A stretch of 64,000 nucleotides of DNA, taken from contig JAOTON010002103.1 of the NCBI GenBank assembly GCA_034440635.1, positions 1,098,501 to 1,162,500 of the forward strand, given 5' to 3'. Of the stretch, positions 33,801 to 46,073 are shown piece by piece (within the stretch, counting starts at the first letter, position 1; each line of letters begins with the position of its first letter). Source of the DNA: Lepas anatifera (Eukaryota; Arthropoda; Thecostraca; Lepadidae). The notes below the pieces were generated by a model. The model was not told where the DNA came from and did not search any database. It saw only the letters and a program-made list of their open reading frames with translations. The position numbers and the translations under genes are program-made.

Positions 33801-34128
33801 TATATATAATGTATGAGTTTTGTGTTCCATGGATTAGCAAACGTCAGATACTTCGTGACATCTTGCATACAGATACAAATGGTATAATGTACCAGAAATG
33901 ATCAGAGGCGGATGAAGGAAAGCAAAATAGTGAGGCAAGATGCATATTGCCAACGTCTAAAATGTAAGTACATATGTTACTTCGCTATTGATACTACTCA
34001 TATTGTCCAATCCTTATCTGCCCATGCCAAAGCCAGAGAGACTAAATGATCTTATTACCTTGATCTATCTACGGGCGAAAACTTTTCTCTAATCAGTTTT
34101 GAATACTTTTCCCATGCATTATTGTACA

Positions 34129-34987
34129 TTAACACGTGCCTTGACGGGGGCGAGCATCCTCCCCCCTCGGGCTTTTTTGAGATGGGATAAAACGGCGGCA
34201 CGTAGCACCGCCATGCTTGGTATACCTTTTGTTTGATCCTTTTTACAACTTTTGTTAAATTTTGAGGTCAGGTTATCTCAGGTCAGGTCGCCAGTATAGG
34301 TCAAGTGACCTGACCTCAAAAACAGGTTTAAGATAGCATAAGTCGGAATAAGGTGAACTAACCCGATAAAAACTCATACTACATAATGGGCCTACCGAAT
34401 TCTCTAAAACATGACCCGGTATTTTTTATAACGATGACCTAAGGTCAGGTACGAGCCATCACCTCTCCATCGGAAATATAGGGGAAAAGTGGATTTAACT
34501 AAAGAACTTAGTAATAGATGTTGATAGGGTGTTTGTTTTAGCTTCATGAGATTGGCCTTGTCCTTGCAGTTTTAATGATATGCATTTTAACCTAATTTGA
34601 CCTTGACCTGACCTCAGGTTAGGTCAAATGACATATTCGATCTGATTTGGCCTAGCAAGGTCATATTATACATAGTTCAATTCGGCCTGCTGCGAGGATT
34701 CCAATGGTTTACATTTTTTCTCTATATTTACTTGTTCAGATGTCATGACCGATAACCTTCATTTGCATGTTATCCCTATGACGGCATGTTTTGACCTCTA
34801 GTGACCTTAAATGTGAACTGACAAAAAATAGTGCAACTATTTTCGATGGAGAAGTGGATGGGCGAGCCAATGCCGTTTACCGTTTTTTCGCTACCTACCG
34901 TGGTTCTCGAGATCTTAGGGGGAGCGGTTACCCGCCCCTCCCCTTTCAAAGCGAAGGTGGCTCAGGCCCCCTCAATGTGCGTATTAA
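34129..34987 (-). mobile_element. Family A TTAA element, copy A5 (inverted)
   Basis: TTAACACGTGCCTTGACGGG at one edge and CAATGTGCGTATTAA at the other; more diverged than A1 to A4. The interior AGGTCA motifs are kept. Confidence 0.75.
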
Positions 34988-35229
34988 AAGGCCTTTACAG
35001 ATGCGTGAAGCCAGCTTAATTACAACACCTGAGCCAGCCTATGGCATCTTATTATCATATAATATCGGGTTGGGAGCGTGGTATGGCCACTTGTGTTCCT
35101 TCCGGTTGTCCTGTAAGTGATTCATTCACTCTGCAAGAGTCCAATCCAATTTCATTTTAAATCCCTCATTTTGAATTGCTGGAACCATCTCTGCCAAAAT
35201 ATGTAGGCAAATTTAAACTAGCTATCACC

Positions 35230-36806
35230 TTAACCCTCGCCCCGGTGGAGGGTTATTGAACACCCCTCGGGTTTTCCGGTGTGACAAAAAACGAGGGCAC
35301 GAAACGCCACTGTACTTTGCACATCTTATCCTTGATCAATTCTGCAACTTTCCCCAAATTGTAAGGCTGGGTCATCTCACGTCAGGTCACCAGTGCAGGT
35401 CAAGTGACTTCACCTCCAAAAAATGTTTAAGGTGGCATAAGTAAGAAATGGGTGAAACTCTCGGATTGAAACTTATACCACATAATGGGCCGATCGACTG
35501 CTACAAAACATATTCCAGGATTTTTCATATCGATGATCTAAGGTCAAGTACGAACCATGACCTCTCCATTGGAAATAAATGGGAAAAACAGAAATTGGGC
35601 TGTATTTTAATAGATACGGCTGAGAATACCTTCATATTCTCAAAATCGTAGTATCCTGGGCCCATTTCCATCTGAGGCTACTAAAGCAGTTTTCAGGCTT
35701 AGGTCAATAACTCTGCATGCAATGATGATACAGCTTTTATTTTTGATATCATTGCGTTTGGATTGCTATTGCAAGTCGATTGATATACAAATTGACTATG
35801 CTAGGTTAACCCTCGCCCCGGTGGGGGGTGTTTGAACACCCCCTCGGGTTTTTCCGGCGGCACGAAAAAAACGGCTGCGCAAAGCGCCGTACTTGGCACA
35901 ATTTATTTTTTATCAATTCCGCAACTTTCCCCAAAATCTTAAGGTTGGGTCATCTCAGGTCAGGTCACCAGTGCAGGTCAGGTGACCTCACCTCCAAAAA
36001 TGTTTAAGGTGGCATAAGTAAGAAATGGATGAATCTATCAGATTGAAACTTATACTACATAATGGGCTCACCGGGTACTACCATATATATTCTGGGATTT
36101 TTCATACCGATGACCTAAGGTCAAGTATGAACCATGACTTCTCCATTGGAAATACATGGGAGAAACAGAAATTGGGCTGTATTTGTGTAGATGCAGCGGA
36201 GAATACCTTTATATTCTCCAAATCGTGGTGCCCTGGGCCGCTTTCCAGGTTCATTTGACAATTTTTGACCTATGACCTTTGGGAAGTCATCTGGGGCTAT
36301 TTAAGCAGTTTTCAGACTTAGGTCAATAACTTTGCATGAAATGATAATACATATTTTATTTTGTGATCATTGCGTTTGGATAGCTATTGCGAGTCGATTG
36401 ATAAACATATTAACTATGCTAGGTTACAAAGTGACATTGACCTGACCTGAGGTCAGATAATTTTTGTGTTTTGACCAAGTGTGGTAATATTATACATCAT
36501 CCGATTCACCGTGACGAGGGGAAGCGAACGGTGCCTAAAAATTATTCTAACTACTACTCTGTTTAAAAAAATATTCTAACGCAACTCTGTCAGATACTAT
36601 AGCCCAAAAACTTACACAAAATACCACCTTCTTTGACCTGTCATGACCTCGGTATTGACCTAAGCCAAAAAGTGACTGATATAGTTTCTTCATGAATTTG
36701 TATGAGCTATCCACCAGCGTTCGCGTTTTTCGCTATCCCACATAGGGGCCGAGTTCGAGTGGTGTGTTCAAACACCCCCCCCATGGGTGTTTGATCACAC
36801 CACTGA
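35230..36806 (+). mobile_element. Family D TTAA elements, one truncated and one adjoining copy
   Basis: Two left ends starting TTAACCCTCGCCCCGGTGG lie at 35230 and 35806 with closely matching 570-bp bodies. Only one right half follows, to about 36806. The second copy starts at a CTAGGTTA site in the body of the first, so it either inserted there or arose by partial duplication. The family palindrome is GGGTGTTTGAACACCCC. Confidence 0.65.
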
Positions 36807-39800
36807 GAATTCTAAGAACCTCTGATGTGGCTGCACAGTACACAAAAGTGCACTTCTCTCAGGTAAAATAAAACTTTCCCAATGTCTACAAACGCGTCTT
36901 TACCTATGATCTGTCCCAGTGGATGCGGAGGGAAGAATCGGCGCTGGCTTCGTTTCAGCTGGTCGCAGCTGTCAGTTACGATAAAACATGCTGTTCAGTG
37001 AGGACACGTGTTGGGGGCTGTGTTGTTTAAATGATGGGCGTGCGTCGCATAGCAGTGGCCCATTAGTGCCTAGTGCCTAGTGCCACTCACCTAGTGGGGC
37101 CTAGTGAGGCTCACTTTCTCCCTTCTGCTTTGCCAGCTGCTCTACTCCCAGAGTTTAATCGATGTTTTACAAACAAATCTGGGTCTGCAGTCCACCTGGT
37201 CTGTCACTCGGCAAAACTCCTTCGAAATTATCTTGATCAGCTCATCTCATGTTCCAGTGATTGGAAACAAGATTTGAGCTCTTCGCCTTTAGAACGACGC
37301 AAAAAATAATCCCTTAACGGCTACATATAAATTGATGAAAACATTTTGGAGCACCTCGAGAAAGTGTGCGACCTTAGGGTATGGCGAGGCACGACATTGA
37401 CGATTTCTAAACATATAAGCTTTACAGTTGTCAAAGGGAACATAGTGATGGGCGTGCTGATGCAGTCCTTTCAGACTGTCCGAGCGGCCGAATGTGGGGT
37501 GGACTCCACCCCCTGCTCGGATGTTTCCCCCTCGGATGTATTAGCCTCAGCGTCGAACCAGGGGCGGGCCACTTCAGCTCATTCACGTCCCCTCCGTCCA
37601 AAAGGACAGCAAGGACACTATCAGACGTGGTCTGTTTTCACGACCTGCTCGGGAATTTAACGCCCAAACGAGAATCAATCCCGCACTGGATCCAATACAA
37701 AAGCTTAGTCTCAGCGAAGGAGCTTTGCACTACCTCCGCAACAGAGCTAAAACTGCTTGGATAAAACATTTAACAACAGTTTTGTGTCTTTCGGAATAAA
37801 AACTTTGTTCTCCGAGAGACTCTGGAAAGTTTTACAACATCTTAACACGGTGTTCTTGAGGCATGCAAGATTTAGTTTGATGCTCGTATGAGAGATTCCA
37901 GATGTATTTCATTTCTAGTCGAAGACTGTTAAGAAGTGTATCCAGTTTGGATATAAGGAACGTTGAGAGTTCTCAGCTGCGGCCAGCCGCCAAACAGTTC
38001 TCAAAATCGGCTATCCGATTGTCATTAGGGTTTTCATGATGAGAAGTGGTTCTTGAAGACTTGAAAAAGTTCTGAGGTGGTTTTGTGTGTAGTCAGAATA
38101 CAGGGGGATGTCAAAGGCAGTCTTGACCCTCGTATTTCGTTAAATTGTTTTTTTCTATTTAAGTCCAATGGGGAGAATACTGAAGATTTCTGTACCCAAA
38201 ACGCGTAACAGGTAGCAGATTCAAAATCCGAAAATATTAAAGTTATCGAAAGCCAGTTTATTGTCAACAGAATTGTTTGGAGGTGACTGGTCTCCCTCTT
38301 CCCCTCTCTTCCAATGTCTGAAAATTGTGGCAGGTAGCTTAACCAGGTCAATGGGGCATCTCAAAATCTGTCCCAACTGGGGCAGACTTTTTTGAAGCTA
38401 GGGACAATATTTTCCTTCCAATCTGGGTCATTTGTTTGTTTCCTTTATACTTATCTTGTTTCCTTTTATTTTAATGAGCCCCACAGAAGCGAACAGTGCA
38501 AAGCTGAGCGCGCCAGTGCCTTTTTTCTGCCTCAAAGATGGACAAAAGCTGCCTTGAACTGGTATGTCTGCTAGAAGTTTCGGGGCAGCTACACGGAGCG
38601 GCCCGCCCACGCCGTGACGCCCGCAGGCACACTGAACTCCACAAGGGCGGCGCGGGAAGGTGACTGCGCATCAGCTGGCGCCGCTCATGCAGCGCGAGTC
38701 AGCTGACGCGATCGACCTAATCCGTTCTCAGCGGTTCTCCGGGAAGGGAAACTGAAAGGGCTGGGAAATGAGTACAGGGACCCCTTAAAAGGGGAAAAAC
38801 TGAAAAGAAGTGCATGAGACTAGAAAACTATCTTGGAGAGCATTTGCCAATGAGTGTGCTTTTCTTTGAGACGTATTACTGCAAGATGGAGGATGAAAAG
38901 TGGGCGGTGGCATTCTGAACTGGTCTGCGGGAGTGATCACAAGTCTTGTCCGAGACATTTCATGGCGGTTTTTTTGTGCGTGTCTTCCGCTTAGCTTGAT
39001 ATGGAGGGTTCTGCACGACTTCTATTTCCAGAGATTTCGAATGCTCCCAAAAGAGCTGGGGGCAAATGGGGCTAGAATCAACCATGCCTGATATGGAAGT
39101 CCGAAGGTATTGTCTAAGACGTGTCGTGTGCAGTTGCATTCAATACCCTGCTATCTGAACTGATCCAAACATTTTTGCGATAAAACTGAAAAAGAAACCC
39201 AGGTGCTTCCGAAAAGTCTCAAGAAATAGTTTCTAGTTATCGCGGTTCTTGCGTCATTAAGCTTTTCCAAGTACACCTCATATCAATTTTTTGCTCTCTT
39301 TTTACCTCCACGGAACTCAATGTTGACAGGACAAAAAAATGAGCATTTGAACTTTGATTTCAATTTAAATAAGTTTTCATGGCTGTTTCTGCATCTTCCT
39401 ATCAGTTTTAGTTTTCGAGTTTGATACCCGCCATACGGACGCATATTAACCTGACCTCTGCCTGTGAGGCGGAGACCAATCTTCCGTCTCTCATCTGGCT
39501 CGGCGGAGACGTTTCTGAAACACCAAATTAAATTCTCTCTGTGATCAGCCAGTGTGCCCAACGGGGGTGGCTTCAGTAAAATACAATACATGTTGTGAAA
39601 GTAATGCTGACTGATGCCACCGACAACAGCGGCGCGGGCGGCTGGCCGCTGCCAGTCTGGAGCAGAATTCAGGGGAAGCACTGCCGTGGGGTTGTCTGAT
39701 GTAAGCCACGCCCGTGCCGGACGGGCAGCTCTTCAGGAAGCGTGCGAGGGCCGTTGGGTGGGGCGCGGGATGGAAGCGCCGGCGGCCAGTGCACTGCGTC

Positions 39801-40416
39801 GCCGCCACGGCCCGACCAAGGACGGCCCACGTCGGCACCGCTAATGGCGCGCTCTGTGCTGAAGGGCAGGGCGGCAGTAGCAGCCGTCCTCACCGGAGAC
39901 CGCAGACCACCGGGCCCCGACCTCGCCTGACCCGCTCCACCTCTAGAGCGGCGGCGCTTCATTCGGCACAACATATACATGACCCTGTGTCCTGATACAC
40001 ACCCCGGGTCAGACCGCATACCTGTACCAAGAATGCAAGGTTGAATTCCCAACAAAAGCCTGGTGTCTCCATGACTAGCAGGAGGAGGCCAGGTTTGGTG
40101 GGGAGGTGGCGCACTTGCTAACTCAGCCCTGGAGCTGAGCCGACGCCCGGCCCACGCTACATCCGCAGTCTCAGTACCAGCACCGCCCCTTCACATCACT
40201 CCTGGCTCTAACCAGGGTGCTTGCTTAATGACCATCGGAATTCCCACAACCGCACTCGAATGGGAATGAACGGGTCTACTTTCTCAAACGAGTTATCTGC
40301 TGTTCATGAAATGAGCGGACGGGCGAGGTGGGAAAATGAAGCAAGATGGTTACTGTCACAGCCGTCCGTCACCTGAGGAGGTGGGGCAGCTGCTGTCGGC
40401 GAACGGGCCCTTACCG
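36807..40416. other. Long stretch without a recognised gene
   Basis: Several short open frames (for example 37073-37309, 37346-37660 and 39283-39681) lack any recognisable family. A GC-rich block at 39600-39960 has open frames on both strands. A good acceptor-like TGGTGTTTCAG precedes 39517 on the minus strand. I could not build a gene model, so it is left unassigned. Confidence 0.4.
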
Positions 40417-40600
40417 TGCTCAGGCAGAGCAGAATTCACCTCAGCTCAGGCAGAGCAGAACTCGCCTCAACTCAGGCAGAGCAGAACTCACCTCTGCTCA
40501 GGCAGAGCAGAACTCACCTCTGCTCAGGCAGAGGCCGTCAGAGCAGAACTCACCTCTGCTCAGGCAGAGCAGAACTCGCCTCTGCTCAGGCAGAGTGGCA
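40417..40600. repeat. 26-bp tandem array
   Basis: About seven units built on GCTCAGGCAGAGCAGAACTC followed by ACCTCT; one unit is disrupted by GGCCGTCAG. Confidence 0.85.
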
Positions 40601-40725
40601 GCACTGGGGCCCCGCTACCGACACCTAAAGCCAGACATACAACTTCCAACCTGCCAACATGTTTGGTGACTGTTTTTGGGGAGCCAATACATTGAACTTA
40701 GGGTTAACTTAGGAAATACTTTTTT

Positions 40726-40945
40726 GCCGCCCCGGTAGCTCAGTTGGTATAGCGTTGGGCTCCGGCCCACTTCTCAGAAGCATGCAGTGGCAGTGCATGT
40801 CCAGGCTTGGGGATCGGTTCCCCTGAGACGCTCCGGCGCTCAATAGTTTACCCGACGTACAGGTCGGCTGGCAACGGACTGGTGAGAGGGTGACCTGAGC
40901 GGGGCGGCTGTCCATGTACTTTGTGGGGCGTTAAACTTTGCCTTC
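40726..40945 (+). mobile_element. tRNA-derived SINE, type 3
   Basis: CGGTAGCTCAGTTGGTATAG matches a pol III A box, and GGGATCGGTTCCCC lies downstream near the B-box position. The non-tRNA body has GTACAGGTCGGCTGGCAACG. It cannot fold as a normal tRNA because the arm between the boxes is too long. Confidence 0.6.
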
Positions 40946-41620
40946 TGAATTAACCATTCATTGTGGGAGTTGCTCGTCCGGGTGGTGGGGTCGGGGTCTT
41001 CGTGAGAAGTCCTCTGAAGACTTTAGCGAGGCTCCGAGTCTGAGTACTGAACTAACAGCAACTTTGATAACATTTATTTTAAAAACCTAGGCATCCTGCA
41101 AACTGGTGCAGAATGCCAAAATAAATTGAAAAAGAAAACTGTATGGATTGGCATTAAACCCTGACCTAGGCACCTTTCTTATTTTTTGTTGTTTTCCCTT
41201 TCCTAGTTTCCCCTAATGCATCTTTCTGTTGGGAAAAATTTGTGACTTTTAAGGACAAATTGGTCAAATTATGTCGTGCATTCAGGACAAAAAGTTATTT
41301 CTTCTGCTGTGGCCACCTGCCCCTGCGGTAGAGAAGAATAGCAAACAGGAAGGGAAGGCTTCACTCCACGTACCGGCAGGTACCGACCAGCCCTGCAGTC
41401 ACCAAATAGGAAACTGCACCGCCAGAGCACTTCTGCCACCTCCGACCGCACATGGCCGCTGTGGAAATACAGCCAGGGATTCAGAGGAGGCTGACCACCC
41501 GAGCTCAGTGTGAGTGTTGACGACAGCTGACGAATGATACAGCAAATGCTATTTGCGGACGGAAATTAAGCATCTGGTCACTCCTCCTTTTATACCGATT
41601 ACATGTTTGCTCCTCTGGTC

Positions 41621-41626
<6 letters not shown>
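40946..41626. other. No feature recognised
   Basis: No gene or repeat family identified. Confidence 0.45.

Positions 41627-41671
<45 letters not shown>
41627..41671. repeat. (CT)n microsatellite
   Basis: About 21 CT dinucleotides. Confidence 0.95.
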
Positions 41672-41674
<3 letters not shown>

Positions 41675-42043
41675 CGCTTCCTTGACTCAATTTTTTATGC
41701 AGAAACCTTCCCAGATGACATGTTTAACATATTTTAGTTCTATACTCTGCTCGGTATATTCTCAGCATTGAACGCTGCATGGAAATCAGTGTCAGTTACA
41801 TTTTCAGCCGGAAAAGTCGAGAGTTGGTATTCCAATGGCACACCTTCCCATTGCGCACCGCACGGCCACAGTGAACACAGATCTAGAGAGAGAAAGCTTC
41901 TGTGCACCGCTCCAAATCACACCATACCTCCCAATAAGCAATTCCGCCACGCTGTAATGCACACAGTTTTCACTACATGGCCTCTGAGATAGGCTGCACA
42001 GGGAAGTTTGACATGAAGAGCAGGATGAGGTGCGGGTACTTAC

Positions 42044-42052
42044 CATCGCCAT
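42044..42052 (-). CDS. Candidate first coding exon (Met-Ala-Met), possibly gene 2
   Basis: Read on the minus strand: ATGGCGATG followed by a perfect GTAAGT donor at 42043-42038. A TATAGG motif lies 57 nt upstream of the ATG, the same spacing as the TATA box of the duplicated cuticle gene (56 nt). Joined in phase 0 to the exon at 32770, it would give MAMGVPALMLLALLAPSICSS and a total of 141 residues. The donor and spacing are seen directly. The link across a 9.3-kb intron is inference; the exon could belong to another gene. Confidence 0.35.
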
Positions 42053-42103
42053 GTTGGATGTCGCACCCCCAGATCGTCTGCCGCCGCTGGCGCCACACTG
42101 CGC

Positions 42104-42109
42104 CCTATA
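42104..42109 (-). promoter_or_regulatory. Possible TATA box of the 42.05-kb exon
   Basis: Minus-strand GTATAGGG in GC-rich surroundings. It is 57 nt upstream of the candidate ATG and about 120 bp from the start of the large repeat array at 42.2 kb. The match to TATAAA is imperfect. Confidence 0.3.
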
Positions 42110-42229
42110 CCACCGGCAAAATCTCCAACTGAGCGGCGGAGTCGACTCTGACCTTGAGCCAGACTGGCTGTGGGAGAGAGGCTCAGTATATGTCGGCTGT
42201 GGCACACATCGGTGACCGGTGAAGTCACA

Positions 42230-45065
42230 CTTGGTTGGAAACTGGTTGGAAACTGGTCACACCTGGTTGGAAGCTACTCGATACCGCACATAAGCCATCG
42301 CCCTGGTCCCCAGCTAAACGGACCAGGTCCCCAGATATAGGCCCTGGTCCCCAGATACAGGCTCTGGTCCCCAGATACAGGCTCTGGTCCCCAGATACAG
42401 GCTCTGGTCCCCAGCTAAACGGACCAGGTCCCCAGATACAGGCCCTGATACTCAGCTACGCGGACCAGGTCCCCAGATACAGACCCTGGTCCCCGGATAC
42501 AGGCCCTGGTCCCCAGATACAGGCCCTGGTCCCCAGATACAGGCCCTGGTCCCCAGCTACAGGCCCTGATACTCAGCTACGCGGACCAGGTCCCCAGATA
42601 CAGGCCCTGGTCCCCAGCTAAACGGACCAGGTCCCCAGATACAGGCCCTGATACTCAGCTACGCGGACCAGGTCCCCAGATACAGACCCTGGTCCCCAGA
42701 TACAGGCCCTGATACTCAGCTACACGGACCAGGTCCCCAGATACAGACCCTGGTCCCCAGATACAGGCCCTGATACTCAGCTACACGGACCAGGTCCCCA
42801 GATACAGATCCTGGTCCCCAGATACAGGCCCTGATACTCAGCTACACGGACCAGGTCCCCAGATACAGATCCTGGTCCCCAGATACAGGCCCTGATACTC
42901 AGCTACACGGACCAGGTCCCCAGATACAGATCCTGGTCCCCAGATACAGGCCCTGATACTCAGCTACACGGACCAGGTCCCCAGATACAGATCCTGGTCC
43001 CCAGATACAGGCCCTGATACTCAGCTACACGGACCAGGTCCCCAGATACAGATCCTGGTCCCCAGATACAGGCCCTGATACTCAGCTACACGGACCAGGT
43101 CCCCAGATACAGATCCTGGTCCCCAGATACAGGCCCTGATACTCAGCTACACGGACCAGGTCCCCAGATACAGATCCTGGTCCCCAGATACAGGCCCTGA
43201 TACTCAGCTACACGGACCAGGTCCCCAGATACAGGCCCTGATACTCAGCTACACGGACCAGGTCCCCAGATACAGGCCCTGATACTCAGCTACACGGACC
43301 AGGTCCCCAGATACAGATCCTGGTCCCCAGATACAGGCCCTGATACTCAGCTACACGGACCAGGATGGTCCCCAGATACAGGCCCTGATACTCAGCTACA
43401 CGGACCAGGGTCCCCAGATACAGGCCCTGATACTCAGCTACACGGACCAGGTCCCCAGATACAGGCCCTGATACTCAGCTACACGGACCAGGTCCCCAGA
43501 TACAGGCCCTGATACTCAGCTACACGGACCAGGTCCCCAGATACAGCCCTGTATCAGCTACACGGACCAGGTCCCCAGATACAGGCCCTGATACTCAGCT
43601 ACACGGACCAGGTCCCCAGATACAGATCCTGGTCCCCAGATACAGGCCCTGATACTCAGCTACACGGACCAGGTCCCCAGATACAGGCCCTGATACTCAG
43701 CTACACGGACCAGGTCCCCAGATACAGGCCCTGATACTCAGCTACACGGACCAGGTCCCCAGATACAGGCCCTGATACTCAGCTACACGGACCAGGTCCC
43801 CAGATACAGGCCCTGATACTCAGCTACACGGACCAGGTCCCCAGATACAGATCCTGGTCCCCAGATACAGGCCCTGATACTCAGCTACACGGACCAGGTC
43901 CCCAGATACAGGTCCTGGTCCCCAGATACAGGCCCTGATACTCAGCTACACGGACCAGGTCCCCAGATACAGGCCCTGATACTCAGCTACACGGACCAGG
44001 TCCCCAGATACAGGCCCTGATACTCAGCTACACGGACCAGGTCCCCAGATACAGATCCTGGTCCCCAGATACAGGCCCTGATACTCAGCTACACGGACCA
44101 GGTCCCCAGATACAGGCCCTGATACTCAGCTACACGGACCAGGTCCCCAGATACAGGCCCTGATACTCAGCTACACGGACCAGGTCCCCAGATACAGGCC
44201 CTGATACTCAGCTACACGGACCAGGTCCCCAGATACAGGCCCTGATACTCAGCTACACGGACCAGGTCCCCAGATACAGGCCCTGATACTCAGCTACACG
44301 GACCAGGTCCCCAGATACAGGCCCTGATACTCGGCTACACGGACCAGGTCCCCAGATACAGATCCTGGTCCCCAGATACAGGCCCTGATACTCAGCTACA
44401 CGGACCAGGTCCCCAGATACAGGCCCTGATACTCAGCTACAGGCCCTGATACTCAGCTACACGGACCAGGTCCCCAGATACAGGCCCTGATACTCAGCTA
44501 CACGGACCAGGTCCCCAGATACAGGCCCTGATACTCGGCTACACGGACCAGGTCCCCAGATACAGATCCTGGTCCCCAGATACAGGCCCTGATACTCAGC
44601 TACACGGACCAGGTCCCCAGATACAGGCCCTGGTCCCCAGATACAGGCCCTGATACTCAGCTACACGGACCAGGTCCCCAGATACAGGCCCTGGTACTCA
44701 GCTACACGGACCAGGTCCCCAGATACAGATCCTGGTCCCCAGATACAGGCCCTGATACCCAGCTACACGGACCAGGTCCCCAGATACAGGCCCTGGTCCC
44801 CAGATACAGGCCCTGATACTCAGCTACACGGACCAGGTCCCCAGATACAGGCCCTGGTACTCAGCTACACGGACCAGGTCCCCAGATACAGATCCTGGTC
44901 CCCAGATACAGGCCCTGGTCCCCAAATACAGGCCCTGATACCCAGCTACAGGCCCTGATACTCAGCTACACGGACCTGATACTCAGCTACACGGACCTGA
45001 TACCCAGCTACAGGCCCTGATACTCAGCTACACGGACCAGGTCCCCAGATACAGGCTCAGTCAGC
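42230..45065. repeat. 2.8-kb composite minisatellite, about 41-bp unit
   Basis: The basic unit is ACGGACCAGGTCCCCAGATA plus CAGGCCCTGATACTCAGCTAC. Many units carry an extra 20-bp TCCTGGTCCCCAGATACAGG-type half. Between about 42620 and 43200 the 61-bp compound unit recurs regularly; after that single and compound units mix. It lies directly upstream of the possible promoter at 42.1 kb. Confidence 0.95.
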
Positions 45066-45447
45066 GCCAGGTCGAAAGTACATGAACCGACAGTATTTAT
45101 GGTGAAAACGGTGGAAAGGTGGAACCCACACTATTTTGTATCACTGGCACCAACACTAATATTTGCATGGAGCGGGGCTAAAATCCGTGCATGAATGTAG
45201 ATATGTTGGTGGGCTAAATTCCACTGTGCCAGCTGTTGCTAACGACTAAGACATCAAGCACAACACAGGCTGCCCCGTTACTTGGCGAACTCACTATGAT
45301 TTTCTCGATTTCAATACGTGGATAAGCGGCAGATATTTACTTCTCACAAACTGCTCCAAAGGATCCAAAATATGGCAAAATATTGTGGTCTCCGTCGCTG
45401 GTCTAACTCCAACTATGACTGAAGACTGAGACTGCGCAACTAGACTT
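45066..45447. other. No feature recognised
   Basis: No gene or repeat family identified. Confidence 0.45.
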
Positions 45448-45938
45448 TTAACCATGGACCGCCTGTGGTCCGATCAGACAACCCCCTCCCCTCGGTTTTT
45501 CGCGAATGATTCCGAGCCGATTTAAATGCCAGGTACGTCACTTTGCACACCTCTACGGTGATCAATTTGACCACTTATGGCCGAAATTGGCATCAAGTCA
45601 AGTCAGGTCAACGAGTTATGACGTCATTTCTAAGCCCATGTGAGGCGACTATGGTTTTCTTAAATGAGGCTGACAAAATCAGGGTGTAACTTGGCTTCTT
45701 GAAGCTTCATATCAAGGTTCTAAACATCATTCGAAAGCCCTTAAAAGGAAAGATCTGCCAGCTGGTTACGCTTTGAGGTCAGATCAATAACAAGGTTACC
45801 AGAGGTCGCCAAAGATCACAATTTGAATTATTTGTGTTTGTAACTCTCGAACAAGATAAGATACAGCAATACATTTGCTATCATAACCCGAGGTGGTGTT
45901 CAATCACGCCCCCCACCTCCGACTGTGGCGAGGGTTAA
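45448..45938 (+). mobile_element. TTAA element, short family E
   Basis: It runs TTAACCATGGACCGCCTGTG to CGACTGTGGCGAGGGTTAA, 491 bp. It has CCTCGGTTTTTCGCG near the left end and AGGTCA-like motifs inside. Confidence 0.55.
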
Positions 45939-46073
45939 GCCCCTGGGACATATGGAATGTTCCATGCTAATTTTACCAGCAAAGGTGTAATTTTACACGG
46001 CACCTCCTCAAATTGCTATGAAATCAGGTAAACGGGGGCTCTTTATAGCTCAGAATCCGAATATGTAGGCGAA

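Noticed and set aside
39283..40055. Possible gene in the GC-rich block
   Set aside because: Several frames on both strands, no recognised domain and no consistent splice model.
40726..40830. Functional tRNA gene
   Set aside because: The distance between A and B boxes is too long for a tRNA and the body is that of a SINE.
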